Part shown: one piece after another, positions 1 to 5,414 of the stretch
Numbering within the stretch: position 1 is the stretch's first letter
How the letters are laid out: each line of letters starts with the position of its first letter
IMG/VR virus record: IMGVR_UViG_3300042923_000187
Span: 1-37,979 of that record
Origin: a virus
Strand: one strand, 5' to 3'
DNA: 37,979 nucleotides
Position numbers and translations under genes: made by a program
Notes under the pieces: generated by a model
Databases searched by the model: none
What the model saw: only the letters and a program-made list of their open reading frames with translations
Told to the model about the DNA's origin: nothing

Positions 1-11
1 TGCACATTTCG

Positions 12-43
12 GTCTGTACGGGTTTGAGCGTCAAACCTATCAG
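12..43. repeat. Inverted operator-like motif upstream of TerS
   Basis: GGTTTGA (21-27) and TCAAACC (31-37) form a perfect 7-base inverted repeat with a 3-base spacer. The left arm extends into GTCTGTACGG and the right arm into CTATCAG, both parts of the 18-base repeat found at 792-827, 1012-1047 and 1300-1340. The copy here is imperfect, with one extra G. It lies just upstream of the terminase small subunit gene and could be an operator; that role is inference. Confidence 0.55.
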
Positions 44-63
44 TTAGGGTGGGGGTATCGGTT

Positions 64-82
64 AGAGCCGGTTTTCGGCTCT
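64..82 (+). promoter_or_regulatory. 5' leader hairpin before TerS
   Basis: AGAGCCG (64-70) and CGGCTCT (76-82) form a perfect 7-bp stem around a GTTTT loop. The AGGAGG ribosome-binding site (103-108) follows 20 nt later, with the start codon at 115. There is no strong T-run after the stem. It may stabilise the leader or be a weak terminator of genes to the left of the window. Confidence 0.4.
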
Positions 83-114
83 CAGATCGTTTCTAAGCCC
101 TTAGGAGGCTCCAG

Positions 115-687
115 ATGCCCGGTCCTGCTCCGAAGAACCCCGCAACCCGTCAGCGGCGAAATAAGAGCTCCACAAACGCCAAGCTGTCTCTGGTGGTGGA
201 TCACGAGGTCCCACCGATGCCCGACGCGGACGATTGGATCGGCCAGATCACGTCCAGCGACGGCAACGAGATCCCCGACGCGCCGGTGGAGTGGTCCTCC
301 GCCGTCGTCACCTGGTGGGAGTCGATCTGGTCGTCCCCGATGTCGAACGAGTACCACGACGCGGACATCCACCAGCTCTACCTGGCCTGCTTTTACCTCC
401 AGCAGACCCTCAACCCCTACCTCAAGATGTCCGACCGGCTGAACTCCTCGAAGTCCTACGAGGCCACGATCAAGAACTTCGGCCTGACCCCGATGTCCCG
501 CCGGTCTCTCCAGTGGGAGATCGAGCGGTCCGAGGAAGCTCTCGCCAAGGGTGCCAAGCGCCGCAACCGCACTCCCGAGGCCGACCCCGCTCCAGTCCCC
601 GCTGGCGGGGTCGACGACCCTCGCCTGGCCGAGGACGAGGACGACCAGAATCCGTTCGACGTCTCGCCGGAGTACGACGCGGGATGA
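115..687 (+). CDS. Terminase small subunit (P27-like)
   Basis: A 190-residue protein, probably the DNA-recognition subunit of the packaging terminase, which would hand genome ends to the large subunit at 14639. The start MPGPAPKNPATRQRRNK is typical of actinophage small terminases. The motif GLTPMSRRSLQW (about residues 124-135) matches the conserved LTPxxRRxLxW block of the P27 family, and the tail is acidic and Pro-rich. The ATG is 6 nt after a perfect AGGAGG. The gene stands alone between a leader hairpin and a strong terminator, 14 kb from the large subunit gene, whereas the two are usually adjacent. The assignment rests on motif recognition without a search. Confidence 0.8.
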   Translation: MPGPAPKNPATRQRRNKSSTNAKLSLVVDHEVPPMPDADDWIGQITSSDGNEIPDAPVEWSSAVVTWWESIWSSPMSNEYHDADIHQLYLACFYLQQTLNPYLKMSDRLNSSKSYEATIKNFGLTPMSRRSLQWEIERSEEALAKGAKRRNRTPEADPAPVPAGGVDDPRLAEDEDDQNPFDVSPEYDAG

Positions 688-692
688 CCCGC

Positions 693-704
693 TAAGCTCC
701 ACGA
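693..704 (+). repeat. Boundary motif TAAGCTCCACGA, copy 1
   Basis: This 12-mer recurs exactly at 26307-26318. Both copies lie just after a gene end and just before a long perfect hairpin. TAAGCT also resembles an actinobacterial TANNNT -10 box, but no convincing -35 box is visible. Confidence 0.45.
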
Positions 705-716
705 CGTGTGTTCGGC

Positions 717-753
717 GTGAACCCCGGTCAGTCGGTGGCCGGGGTTCACTTTT
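717..753 (+). terminator. Rho-independent terminator after TerS
   Basis: GTGAACCCCGG (717-727) pairs perfectly with CCGGGGTTCAC (739-749), an 11-bp GC-rich stem with an 11-nt loop, followed directly by TTTT. It begins 30 nt after the terminase small subunit stop codon and should isolate that gene from everything downstream. Confidence 0.85.
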
Positions 754-791
754 GCCCTCATCCGACTGTGACCGAGATCACAGCTCAGACC

Positions 792-827
792 GACCTATCA
801 AACCGTGCAAACCTATCGATTTTCTGT
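792..827 (+). repeat. 18-base repeat cluster A
   Basis: Unit 1 is GACCTATCAAACCGTGCA (792-809), followed head-to-tail by the degenerate unit AACCTATCGATTTTCTGT (810-827). Unit 1 contains the exact core ATCAAACCGT at 797-806. Confidence 0.7.
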
Positions 828-846
828 AGTACCCATCCCGAAAACG

Positions 847-921
847 CTCTGACCTGCGCTTTCTCCCCAGAAAACGATACGTTTCTCCGGTAGGGCTACA
901 CGAAAACACCCTCTGACCTGC
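847..921. repeat. CTGACCTGC repeats, direct pair
   Basis: CTCTGACCTGC occurs at 847-857 and again at 911-921, each preceded by a CGAAAAC-like stretch. Two inverted copies of the nine-base core follow at 1114-1179, so the four copies are arranged two and two around the 18-base repeats at 1012-1047. Confidence 0.6.
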
Positions 922-948
922 TGTATTTCATTGTGCGAGGAAAAAGCT

Positions 949-976
949 GGGACCCCCCTATAAGAGGGGGTGTCCC
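949..976. terminator. GC-rich hairpin, possibly a terminator
   Basis: GGGACCCCCCT (949-959) pairs with AGGGGG-T-GTCCC (965-976), giving 11 bp with one bulged T and a 5-nt ATAAG loop. On the minus strand the stem is followed within a few bases by TTTTT; on the plus strand a TTTT lies 10 nt away. It could stop transcription entering the repeat region from the right. Confidence 0.45.
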
Positions 977-1011
977 TCCGGCCCCCTTTTGCAGAAATCT
1001 TTAGTGACGCC

Positions 1012-1047
1012 GACCTATCAAGCCATACAGATCTATCAAACCGTACA
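1012..1047 (+). repeat. 18-base repeat cluster B (perfect tandem spacing)
   Basis: GACCTATCAAGCCATACA (1012-1029) is followed without a gap by GATCTATCAAACCGTACA (1030-1047), and the next bases are GAC again. This shows the 18-base period most clearly. The second unit holds the exact core ATCAAACCGT at 1035-1044. Confidence 0.75.
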
Positions 1048-1113
1048 GACTAAGTTCTTTTAAGGGTGTCCCAAAGATTATAGAATTACTTAGTACTACA
1101 ATCTCTTGTCTTT

Positions 1114-1179
1114 GCAGGTCAGGGTATGAAAAACCGTAGGAGAAAGTGTATGTGATAGCTTCGCCTTTTCGCAGGTCAG
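1114..1179. repeat. CTGACCTGC repeats, inverted pair
   Basis: GCAGGTCAG occurs at 1114-1122 and 1171-1179, the reverse complement of the core at 849-857 and 913-921. Each copy is followed by a TATG within a few bases. Confidence 0.6.
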
Positions 1180-1299
1180 TATGTAGCGAGGTTTTGAAAT
1201 GTATCCCGGAAAACACAATCATTGCCCGACTATAGGCGCGTGCGCCCGCGCGTGATACACCATCGGCTCCCCGAGCGCAACCGCCAGAGCAACCCGCCA

Positions 1300-1340
1300 T
1301 ATCTATCAAACCGTGCGCCCCGAACCTGACAAACCGCACG
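1300..1340 (+). repeat. 18-base repeat cluster C
   Basis: TATCTATCAAACCGTGCG (1300-1317) holds the exact core ATCAAACCGT at 1305-1314. A weaker unit, AACCTGACAAACCGCACG, follows at 1323-1340. The spacing is 23 bases here instead of 18. Confidence 0.65.
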
Positions 1341-1406
1341 CCCGGTTCGACAGCGCCGCTCTGACCAGCAACAACGAGTTATCTTCGGGAGATATAGCGG
1401 TTAAAC

Positions 1407-1435
1407 TTGACACATACCGACCAGTTCCGTAGTGT
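1407..1435 (+). promoter_or_regulatory. Sigma70-like promoter for the tRNA/accessory block
   Basis: A perfect -35 box TTGACA (1407-1412), a 17-base spacer, and TAGTGT (1430-1435) as the -10 box. It points rightward into the tRNA region and the accessory genes. The 18-base repeats end 66 bp upstream, so a repeat-binding protein could act on it. Confidence 0.7.
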
Positions 1436-1550
1436 TCCTCTCGTCGCCAAGGACATCGGGGTTTATCCCGAGGGACTTCTTCCGAGGCGGCGCAGTTCGA
1501 TCTCCTCCGCAGGACCGTCCACGCTATGGACCTGTGCAGGGGATCGGCAT

Positions 1551-1653
1551 AGGGGAGATGCGTCGCAGATGGCAGCGCGGACTCACCTGGTGGACTTGTG
1601 AGAGAGTTCCTCACCAGGGGGCCGGATCGGGTGTTCGAGTCACCCCTCCCCTA
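1551..1653 (+). tRNA. Unusual tRNA-like cloverleaf, possibly degenerate
   Basis: Three arms fit a tRNA. The acceptor AGGGGAG (1551-1557) pairs with CTCCCCT (1646-1652). A D-arm GCGT/GCGC (1560-1563, 1575-1578) has GG in its loop. The T-arm GGGTG-TTCGAGT-CACCC (1629-1645) is perfect. The centre does not fit: one fold gives CTCAC/GTGAG around an 11-nt loop plus a 26-nt variable region, another gives CCTGGTG/CACCAGG (1586-1592, 1612-1618). Total length is 103 nt against 73-90 for normal tRNAs, and position 8 is A instead of T. No anticodon can be assigned. Confidence 0.35.
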
Positions 1654-1677
1654 CGAAGCGGAATCGGGACTGGTTGT

Positions 1678-1726
1678 CCGGCAGGGCCAGCCAGGAAGCG
1701 ACCGCGAGTCGGACTCTCTCTGCCGG
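1678..1726. other. Inverted repeat between the two tRNA elements
   Basis: CCGGCAG (1678-1684) pairs perfectly with CTGCCGG (1720-1726) around a 35-nt interior. It lies between the tRNA-like element and tRNA-Ile. It may be a processing or spacing structure, and no function can be read from sequence. Confidence 0.25.
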
Positions 1727-1741
1727 GAGGGTTCGGCGCTC

Positions 1742-1814
1742 GCAGGGGTAGCTCAGTGGTGAGAGCGCGGCTCTGATAAAGCCGAGGTCGGTGGTTCAAT
1801 CCCATCTCCCTGCA
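1742..1814 (+). tRNA. tRNA-Ile (GAT anticodon)
   Basis: A complete 73-nt cloverleaf. The acceptor GCAGGGG/TCCCTGC has one G-T pair at its base. T8 and A9 are present, and the D-stem is GCTC/GAGC. The anticodon stem CGGCT/AGCCG encloses loop CTGATAA, with anticodon GAT at 1775-1777. A five-base variable loop is followed by T-stem GGTGG/CCATC with loop TTCAATC. The discriminator is A and CCA is not encoded. It reads AUC, a frequent codon in this GC-rich phage, and is probably co-transcribed from the promoter at 1407. Confidence 0.9.
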
Positions 1815-1921
1815 CGATGGTCACGACGGACAGGCCGGGTTTCCCCCGGCAGTACCTACCGGGGTGCTTCGTGACTGGCCCGGCCCTACTTCAATTTGGC
1901 TGCCAACCAAGGAGATTCACA

Positions 1922-2212
1922 GTGCCACGCAAACAGATCCACGACATCATCGACGAGTGCTACATGGTTCACTCGTACGAGATGGCCGCGAAAGGCAAGA
2001 GCCTCGCGCTGTCCGTCGCGATTCCAAAGGCCCTGGTCGAGAACGACTACGACATCACCCTGCTCGATGACACGGTGTGGACAGAGTTCGCCGACCTGCT
2101 TCATGCTCGGCTGTCGCACTGGGCCACGAAGGGGTCCGACCCGAGGACGCAGGTCGCCGAGATCATCATCGACTTCCAGAACGCCGGTCTGCTCGTCCGG
2201 AAGAGGGCCTGA
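1922..2212 (+). CDS. Hypothetical protein, first gene of the accessory block
   Basis: A 96-residue soluble protein without a family I recognise. GTG at 1922 is chosen because AAGGAG (1909-1914) lies 7 nt upstream; the longer in-frame reading from 1817 starts next to the tRNA end and has no ribosome-binding site. The N-terminus is VPRKQIHDIIDECYMVHSYE and an acidic stretch, ITLLDDTVWTEFADLL, follows. It is the first gene after tRNA-Ile, and its stop overlaps the next start (TGATG), so the two are probably translationally coupled. Confidence 0.75.
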   Translation: MPRKQIHDIIDECYMVHSYEMAAKGKSLALSVAIPKALVENDYDITLLDDTVWTEFADLLHARLSHWATKGSDPRTQVAEIIIDFQNAGLLVRKRA

Positions 2213-2472
2213 TGAGGAAGACAATCGTCGCCGTCGCGGCCAGCGCCGCGCTCCTGGCGGGGTGCGGGTGGGGACCGTCGAACACCGAGGGAACCGTCGT
2301 GGACAAGTCCATCGACAAGGGGTCCTGCAAGCGCAAGGACGGGAAGACCAAGTGCAGCTCGGACGAGTACGAACTCAGCGTCCGGCGCAGCGACGGCGTC
2401 ACCGTCGAGATCGACGTGAGCCGCCGCACCTTCGACCGGGCCAACATCGGCCAGTACGGGAGCTGGAAGTGA
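2212..2472 (+). CDS. Small lipoprotein
   Basis: An 86-residue predicted lipoprotein. The start MRKTIVAVAASAALLAGC has a basic n-region, a hydrophobic core and a lipobox LLAGC with Cys18 as the probable lipidation site. The mature part of about 68 residues is charged and has two further Cys, in KGSC and KCSS. ATG overlaps the previous stop by one base. Phage-encoded lipoproteins of infected actinobacteria and enterobacteria often alter the envelope or block superinfection; that role here is inference. The next gene encodes a membrane protein, so the pair may act together. Confidence 0.75.
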   Translation: MRKTIVAVAASAALLAGCGWGPSNTEGTVVDKSIDKGSCKRKDGKTKCSSDEYELSVRRSDGVTVEIDVSRRTFDRANIGQYGSWK

Positions 2473-2696
2473 AACACCGCATCAAGCTGCGCCGCCCGAA
2501 CCGGACCTACGGGGTCCCCGACAACTACCTGGTCGGCCTGATGGTCTTCCAGTACGTGCTCTGGCTGGTCGTCACACTGCCCTTCATGCCGTTCACCTAC
2601 GAGGGGTTCTGGTGGCAGCTCGTCGTCGTACTGCTCTCCGGCCTCGCGGGGCCGCTGCTGACGTACGCGCTGTTCGGCCACAAGTACCGCCGATGA
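2469..2696 (+). CDS. Small two-segment membrane protein
   Basis: A 75-residue protein with a basic N-terminus (VKHRIKLRRPNR) and two predicted transmembrane segments, about residues 22-40 and 49-68, ending in a basic GHKYRR. GTG at 2469 overlaps the lipoprotein stop codon (GTGA), and a GGGAG lies 6 nt upstream. The topology suggests both ends in the cytoplasm. No family is recognised. Its tight coupling to the lipoprotein gene suggests a shared envelope function. Confidence 0.75.
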   Translation: MKHRIKLRRPNRTYGVPDNYLVGLMVFQYVLWLVVTLPFMPFTYEGFWWQLVVVLLSGLAGPLLTYALFGHKYRR

Positions 2697-2902
2697 CCAA
2701 GGAGAACGAGTGCTCGACGCCATCATCGAGGGAATCGCCGACGCCCTCGGACACGGAGTCCCCGACACCGTCGCCCAGCGCACCGCCGACCGAGCCAGCC
2801 GATCCCGGTGGAGTCGACTACGTCTCCCGTGGCGTCGCGACCAAGGCCCAGCGGGACGCGTTCTACTTGCGGCTGAACGAGATCCAGACACCATCAACGT
2901 GA
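2693..2902 (+). CDS. Hypothetical Ser/Thr/Pro-rich small protein
   Basis: A 69-residue protein starting with ATG overlapped by the previous stop (ATGA). Residues 8-38 are Ser, Thr and Pro rich; the second half (GVDYVSRGVATKAQRDAFYL) looks like a normal folded segment with GC-ending codons. In the same DNA, GTG at 2710 is preceded by a well-spaced AAGGAG and opens another frame whose first 32 codons also look coding. This locus may therefore contain a frameshift or two overlapping genes; see the findings. Function unknown. Confidence 0.5.
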   Translation: MTKENECSTPSSRESPTPSDTESPTPSPSAPPTEPADPGGVDYVSRGVATKAQRDAFYLRLNEIQTPST

Positions 2903-2931
2903 TCTACCCGAACCCATCGGAGGAACGCCAG

Positions 2932-3273
2932 ATGTGGCGCGCACAGATTGTCCGAACCGTCCGCAAGGGTGTGACCCAGTGGGACATGTCCTTCCCGCAG
3001 CCCCACCGCGAGGATGACCTCATCCCCGTGCCGAACTCGGACCAAGAGATCACGCTCGACCACCCCGGCGTCTTCCAGTTCCGGGTCGACCAGCACAACT
3101 CCGTCGACGGCTCTTACCAGTCCACAACATGGGTGGTCGCCAACGACGAGAACACCGTGCTGCTGACCGTCTCCAACATCCTGGAGACCGAGAAGCGCAC
3201 CATTGAGTCGGCCAGGGAGCAGCTCCGAGGCATGGTCTGGGAGTCCCTCCGGCGGGGAGGTCAGTTCCAGTGA
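2932..3273 (+). CDS. Hypothetical protein
   Basis: A 113-residue soluble protein. ATG at 2932 follows GGAGG (2920-2924) by 7 nt, which argues against the longer in-frame reading from 2710. Visible features are MWRAQIVRTVRKGVTQWDMSF at the start and alternating hydrophobic residues consistent with a beta-rich core (VFQFRVDQ, STTWVVAND, VLLTVSNI). A basic helix closes the protein. It is unknown, and its stop overlaps the next GTG start. Confidence 0.7.
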   Translation: MWRAQIVRTVRKGVTQWDMSFPQPHREDDLIPVPNSDQEITLDHPGVFQFRVDQHNSVDGSYQSTTWVVANDENTVLLTVSNILETEKRTIESAREQLRGMVWESLRRGGQFQ

Positions 3274-3620
3274 AGTACCTGTTCATCGGAAACCGTCTCG
3301 TCGACCGGCCGGACACCTGGATGGAGATCACCCACACCGGCCCCCGGCCGCCGGAGACGATGACCATCGTCGTCGAGCTGTACGCCGAGGCCGCCAACCC
3401 CCGCCAGCGGGGTCAGATCGGACGGGCCAGCCAGGTCCGGCACCGCTACTACCGGCACACGCTCGGCAGGTGGCTGCGCGGCGAGGAGTCCAAGGAGAAG
3501 TTCGTCTACCTGCACGAGAGCATCGGCGGCGCGGCCGACCGGAGCATCCCGCTGTCCAACGAGATGGCCGAGAGCCTGTGGGACGAGATCGAGAAGAGGG
3601 AGGCAGCCGACCGTGGCTGA
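3270..3620 (+). CDS. Hypothetical protein
   Basis: A 116-residue protein starting at GTG 3270, overlapping the previous stop (GTGA), with GGGGAGG at 3254-3260. It begins MKYLFIGNRLVDRPDTWMEI, suggesting a beta-strand-rich N-terminus, followed by a basic middle (RASQVRHRYYRHTLGRWLRG) that could contact nucleic acid. It ends in an acidic helix. No family is recognised. It overlaps the next gene by 8 nt. Confidence 0.7.
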   Translation: MKYLFIGNRLVDRPDTWMEITHTGPRPPETMTIVVELYAEAANPRQRGQIGRASQVRHRYYRHTLGRWLRGEESKEKFVYLHESIGGAADRSIPLSNEMAESLWDEIEKREAADRG

Positions 3621-4458
3621 GAAGATCGAGGTCGGCGACACCGTCAAGCCGATCCACTACTCGCAGGAGAACGCCGGAAGGCACTACAAGGTCGAGAGCG
3701 TGGCCGGGTCGTACCTCATCGGTTCTCACGGCGCCATCGGCAGCCGGTACCGCGAGGAGCGCGAGTTCCACGTGGACGACGTGAAGCTCATCCGGAAGAA
3801 CCCCCACCGGTTGAAGACCAAGCCGCTCGGCCACGCGCTCCCCGAGCTGTTTGCGAACCAGGCTCAGCGCGTCGCCATCGCGATCGACTCCGGCCACAAC
3901 GGCTACGGAATGAGCATGGCCGTCCTCGACGAGTCGTTCGGGCCGGACGGCCACCCGATCAACGTCATCACCCAGATCAAGCACCACACCAACGAAGTCC
4001 TGGAGGACCCCGCAGTGCGTCTCGAATACACCACCCCCTCGACCGAGAACTTCCAGGACAAGCTGGCGTGGTACGACCTCGCCATCGCGGAAGCGAACGA
4101 GAAGGTCAAGAAGGCCGACAACAAGTCGGCACTGCGCCGGGAGCAGGCCGCCGAGCTGCGCCGGTCCCGGTCCCGGCTCGCGGTCGATGCCGAAAAGGCC
4201 TCGCTGGGGATGCCGCTGGAACCGGTGCCGAGCCGCTACTCCGAAACGGTGATCACGTTCACCAAGAAGTTCGGCAACAGCTACGGCAAGAGCTACGTCT
4301 ACGCGGCGGTTCGCGCTCCGGGACTGAGCACCTGGTCGGTCACCGGCAAGTCGGAACTGACCTATGCGACGTGGGAGCAGGTCGTGGAGTTCATCCTCCG
4401 CGAGGAGAAGAGCTTCACCCACCGCCGCAAGGCCCTCCAGAGCATCCGGTTGCGCTGA
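3613..4458 (+). CDS. Hypothetical protein with central coiled coil
   Basis: A 281-residue protein from GTG 3613. The first 60 residues (KIEVGDTVKPIHY ... EFHVDDVKLI) resemble a small beta-barrel of the SH3/KOW kind. Residues about 150-195 are charged and helical (AIAEANEKVKKADN, ALRREQAAELRRSR), probably a coiled coil. The C-terminal third has strands and a basic end. No catalytic motif is apparent. The start lies 8 nt inside the previous gene and the stop abuts the next ATG, so it sits in one translational unit with its neighbours. Confidence 0.7.
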   Translation: MAEKIEVGDTVKPIHYSQENAGRHYKVESVAGSYLIGSHGAIGSRYREEREFHVDDVKLIRKNPHRLKTKPLGHALPELFANQAQRVAIAIDSGHNGYGMSMAVLDESFGPDGHPINVITQIKHHTNEVLEDPAVRLEYTTPSTENFQDKLAWYDLAIAEANEKVKKADNKSALRREQAAELRRSRSRLAVDAEKASLGMPLEPVPSRYSETVITFTKKFGNSYGKSYVYAAVRAPGLSTWSVTGKSELTYATWEQVVEFILREEKSFTHRRKALQSIRLR

Positions 4459-5217
4459 ATGAGCGACCTGTCGCGAATCGAGGAACGTGTCAAGGCCCTC
4501 TTCGCTCAGGCGGAGGGGGCCGGGGTCACGGAGGAGGAGTCCGAAGCCTTCCGTGACCGTGCGTACGCGCTGCTGGCGAAGTACGCGCTCGACGAGGCCA
4601 AGCTCCGCGCCGGGAAGACGGCCGAGGACGTGAAGGGTCTCTACGTCCCGATGCCGGAGAGCGTCTACCGGCGGGAGTTACAGGCCCTCCTCGGTGGTCT
4701 CGGCCGGGTGTTCGGCGTGCAGGCGCTCGACTACCTCGACAACTCGGGGTGCTGGCTGTACGGCCTGGAGGAGTCCATCGAGCAGGTGATGATGCTCTTC
4801 ACGCTGATCCACCCGCAGATGACCGGCGCCGCCGAGGAACGCGGCAAGGGCTACGAGCGGCTCACCCCGCTGTTCTTCTTCGACGAGGGCTACGGAACGT
4901 CGTACTCGGCGCCGAAGAGCGACCAGTGGAAGCGATCGTTCGCGACCGGCTACCGAGTCCGCATCCACGAGCGGGTGCAGGAACAGTTCATCGAGGCCGA
5001 GCAGGACGAGGAGGAGACCGGCGAGTCGTCCGGTGTGCTCGTGCTCAAGTCGGACCTGGACCGCGCCAACGAGAAGATCCGCGAGGAGTTCGGCGACATC
5101 ACCGGCCAGCGCGAGCAGGAGCAGTACGACCAGATGGCCGTGCTCAGCGGACACATCGAGGCCGAGAACGCGAACATCGGCGCGACCCAGCTCGACAGCC
5201 GGAAGTTCCTGGGGTGA
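4459..5217 (+). CDS. DUF2786-domain protein
   Basis: A 252-residue protein whose N-terminus (about residues 5-48: RIEERVKALFAQAEGAGVTE ... YALLAKYALDEAKL) matches the DUF2786 pattern, a short helical domain common in actinobacterial and phage proteins whose function is not known. The middle is mixed alpha/beta (LFTLIHPQMTGAAEERGKGY) and residues about 170-235 are acidic and probably coiled coil. ATG follows the previous stop without a gap. Role in the phage is unknown; the domain call is moderately firm. Confidence 0.7.
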   Translation: MSDLSRIEERVKALFAQAEGAGVTEEESEAFRDRAYALLAKYALDEAKLRAGKTAEDVKGLYVPMPESVYRRELQALLGGLGRVFGVQALDYLDNSGCWLYGLEESIEQVMMLFTLIHPQMTGAAEERGKGYERLTPLFFFDEGYGTSYSAPKSDQWKRSFATGYRVRIHERVQEQFIEAEQDEEETGESSGVLVLKSDLDRANEKIREEFGDITGQREQEQYDQMAVLSGHIEAENANIGATQLDSRKFLG

Positions 5218-5346
5218 ACACCCCGATCCACGACCAGCTCCTCAACGAGATGGTCGTCCGCGAGCTGAACTCCCGGTCACGGCATCACGTCGTGGTCGGG
5301 GGTCGGCTCCCGGAGTGGCTGGAGGACATCAGCGCTTGGAATGTGC

Positions 5347-5375
5347 TTGCATCACGGTTTGATTCGTGCGATGAT
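5347..5375 (+). promoter_or_regulatory. Internal promoter with embedded operator motif
   Basis: TTGCAT (5347-5352), a 17-base spacer and GATGAT (5370-5375) form a plausible promoter; TAGATT at 5375-5380 is an alternative -10 box. The spacer contains ACGGTTTGAT (5354-5363), the exact reverse complement of the repeat core ATCAAACCGT from 797, 1035 and 1305. The local drop in GC content agrees with a promoter. AGGAGG and a TTG start follow 29-40 bases downstream. Confidence 0.6.
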
Positions 5376-5414
5376 AGATTTGGTTCCAAACCTTACAGGG
5401 TCCAGGAGGACACT

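Larger units (their letters stand above)
754..1406. other. Gene-free, AT-richer repeat region
   Basis: About 650 bp without a credible gene on either strand. It is visibly less GC-rich than the flanks. It carries three clusters of an 18-base repeat, four copies of CTGACCTGC (two per orientation) and one GC-rich hairpin. The arrangement suggests a control region or a replication origin with iterons. No replication gene is adjacent to decide between these. Confidence 0.6.

Noticed and set aside
82-702. Long minus-strand open frame opposite TerS, and many similar minus-strand frames throughout
   Set aside because: They mirror GC-rich plus-strand genes, lack ribosome-binding sites and have the composition of shadows.
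792-1340. CRISPR-like array
   Set aside because: The repeats are 18 bases, tandem or irregularly spaced, and there are no unique spacers of constant length or cas genes.
1001-1614. Minus-strand frames of about 100 codons in the repeat and tRNA region
   Set aside because: No ribosome-binding site, no GC-ending codon bias, and they run across repeats and promoter elements.
1742-1814. tRNA-Ile as an attachment-site core
   Set aside because: No integrase gene is near and the tRNA is complete with its own context; nothing in the window supports integration.
1817-1921. Upstream extension of the gene at 1922 to ATG 1817
   Set aside because: It starts 2 nt after the tRNA end without a ribosome-binding site, while GTG 1922 has a well-spaced AAGGAG.
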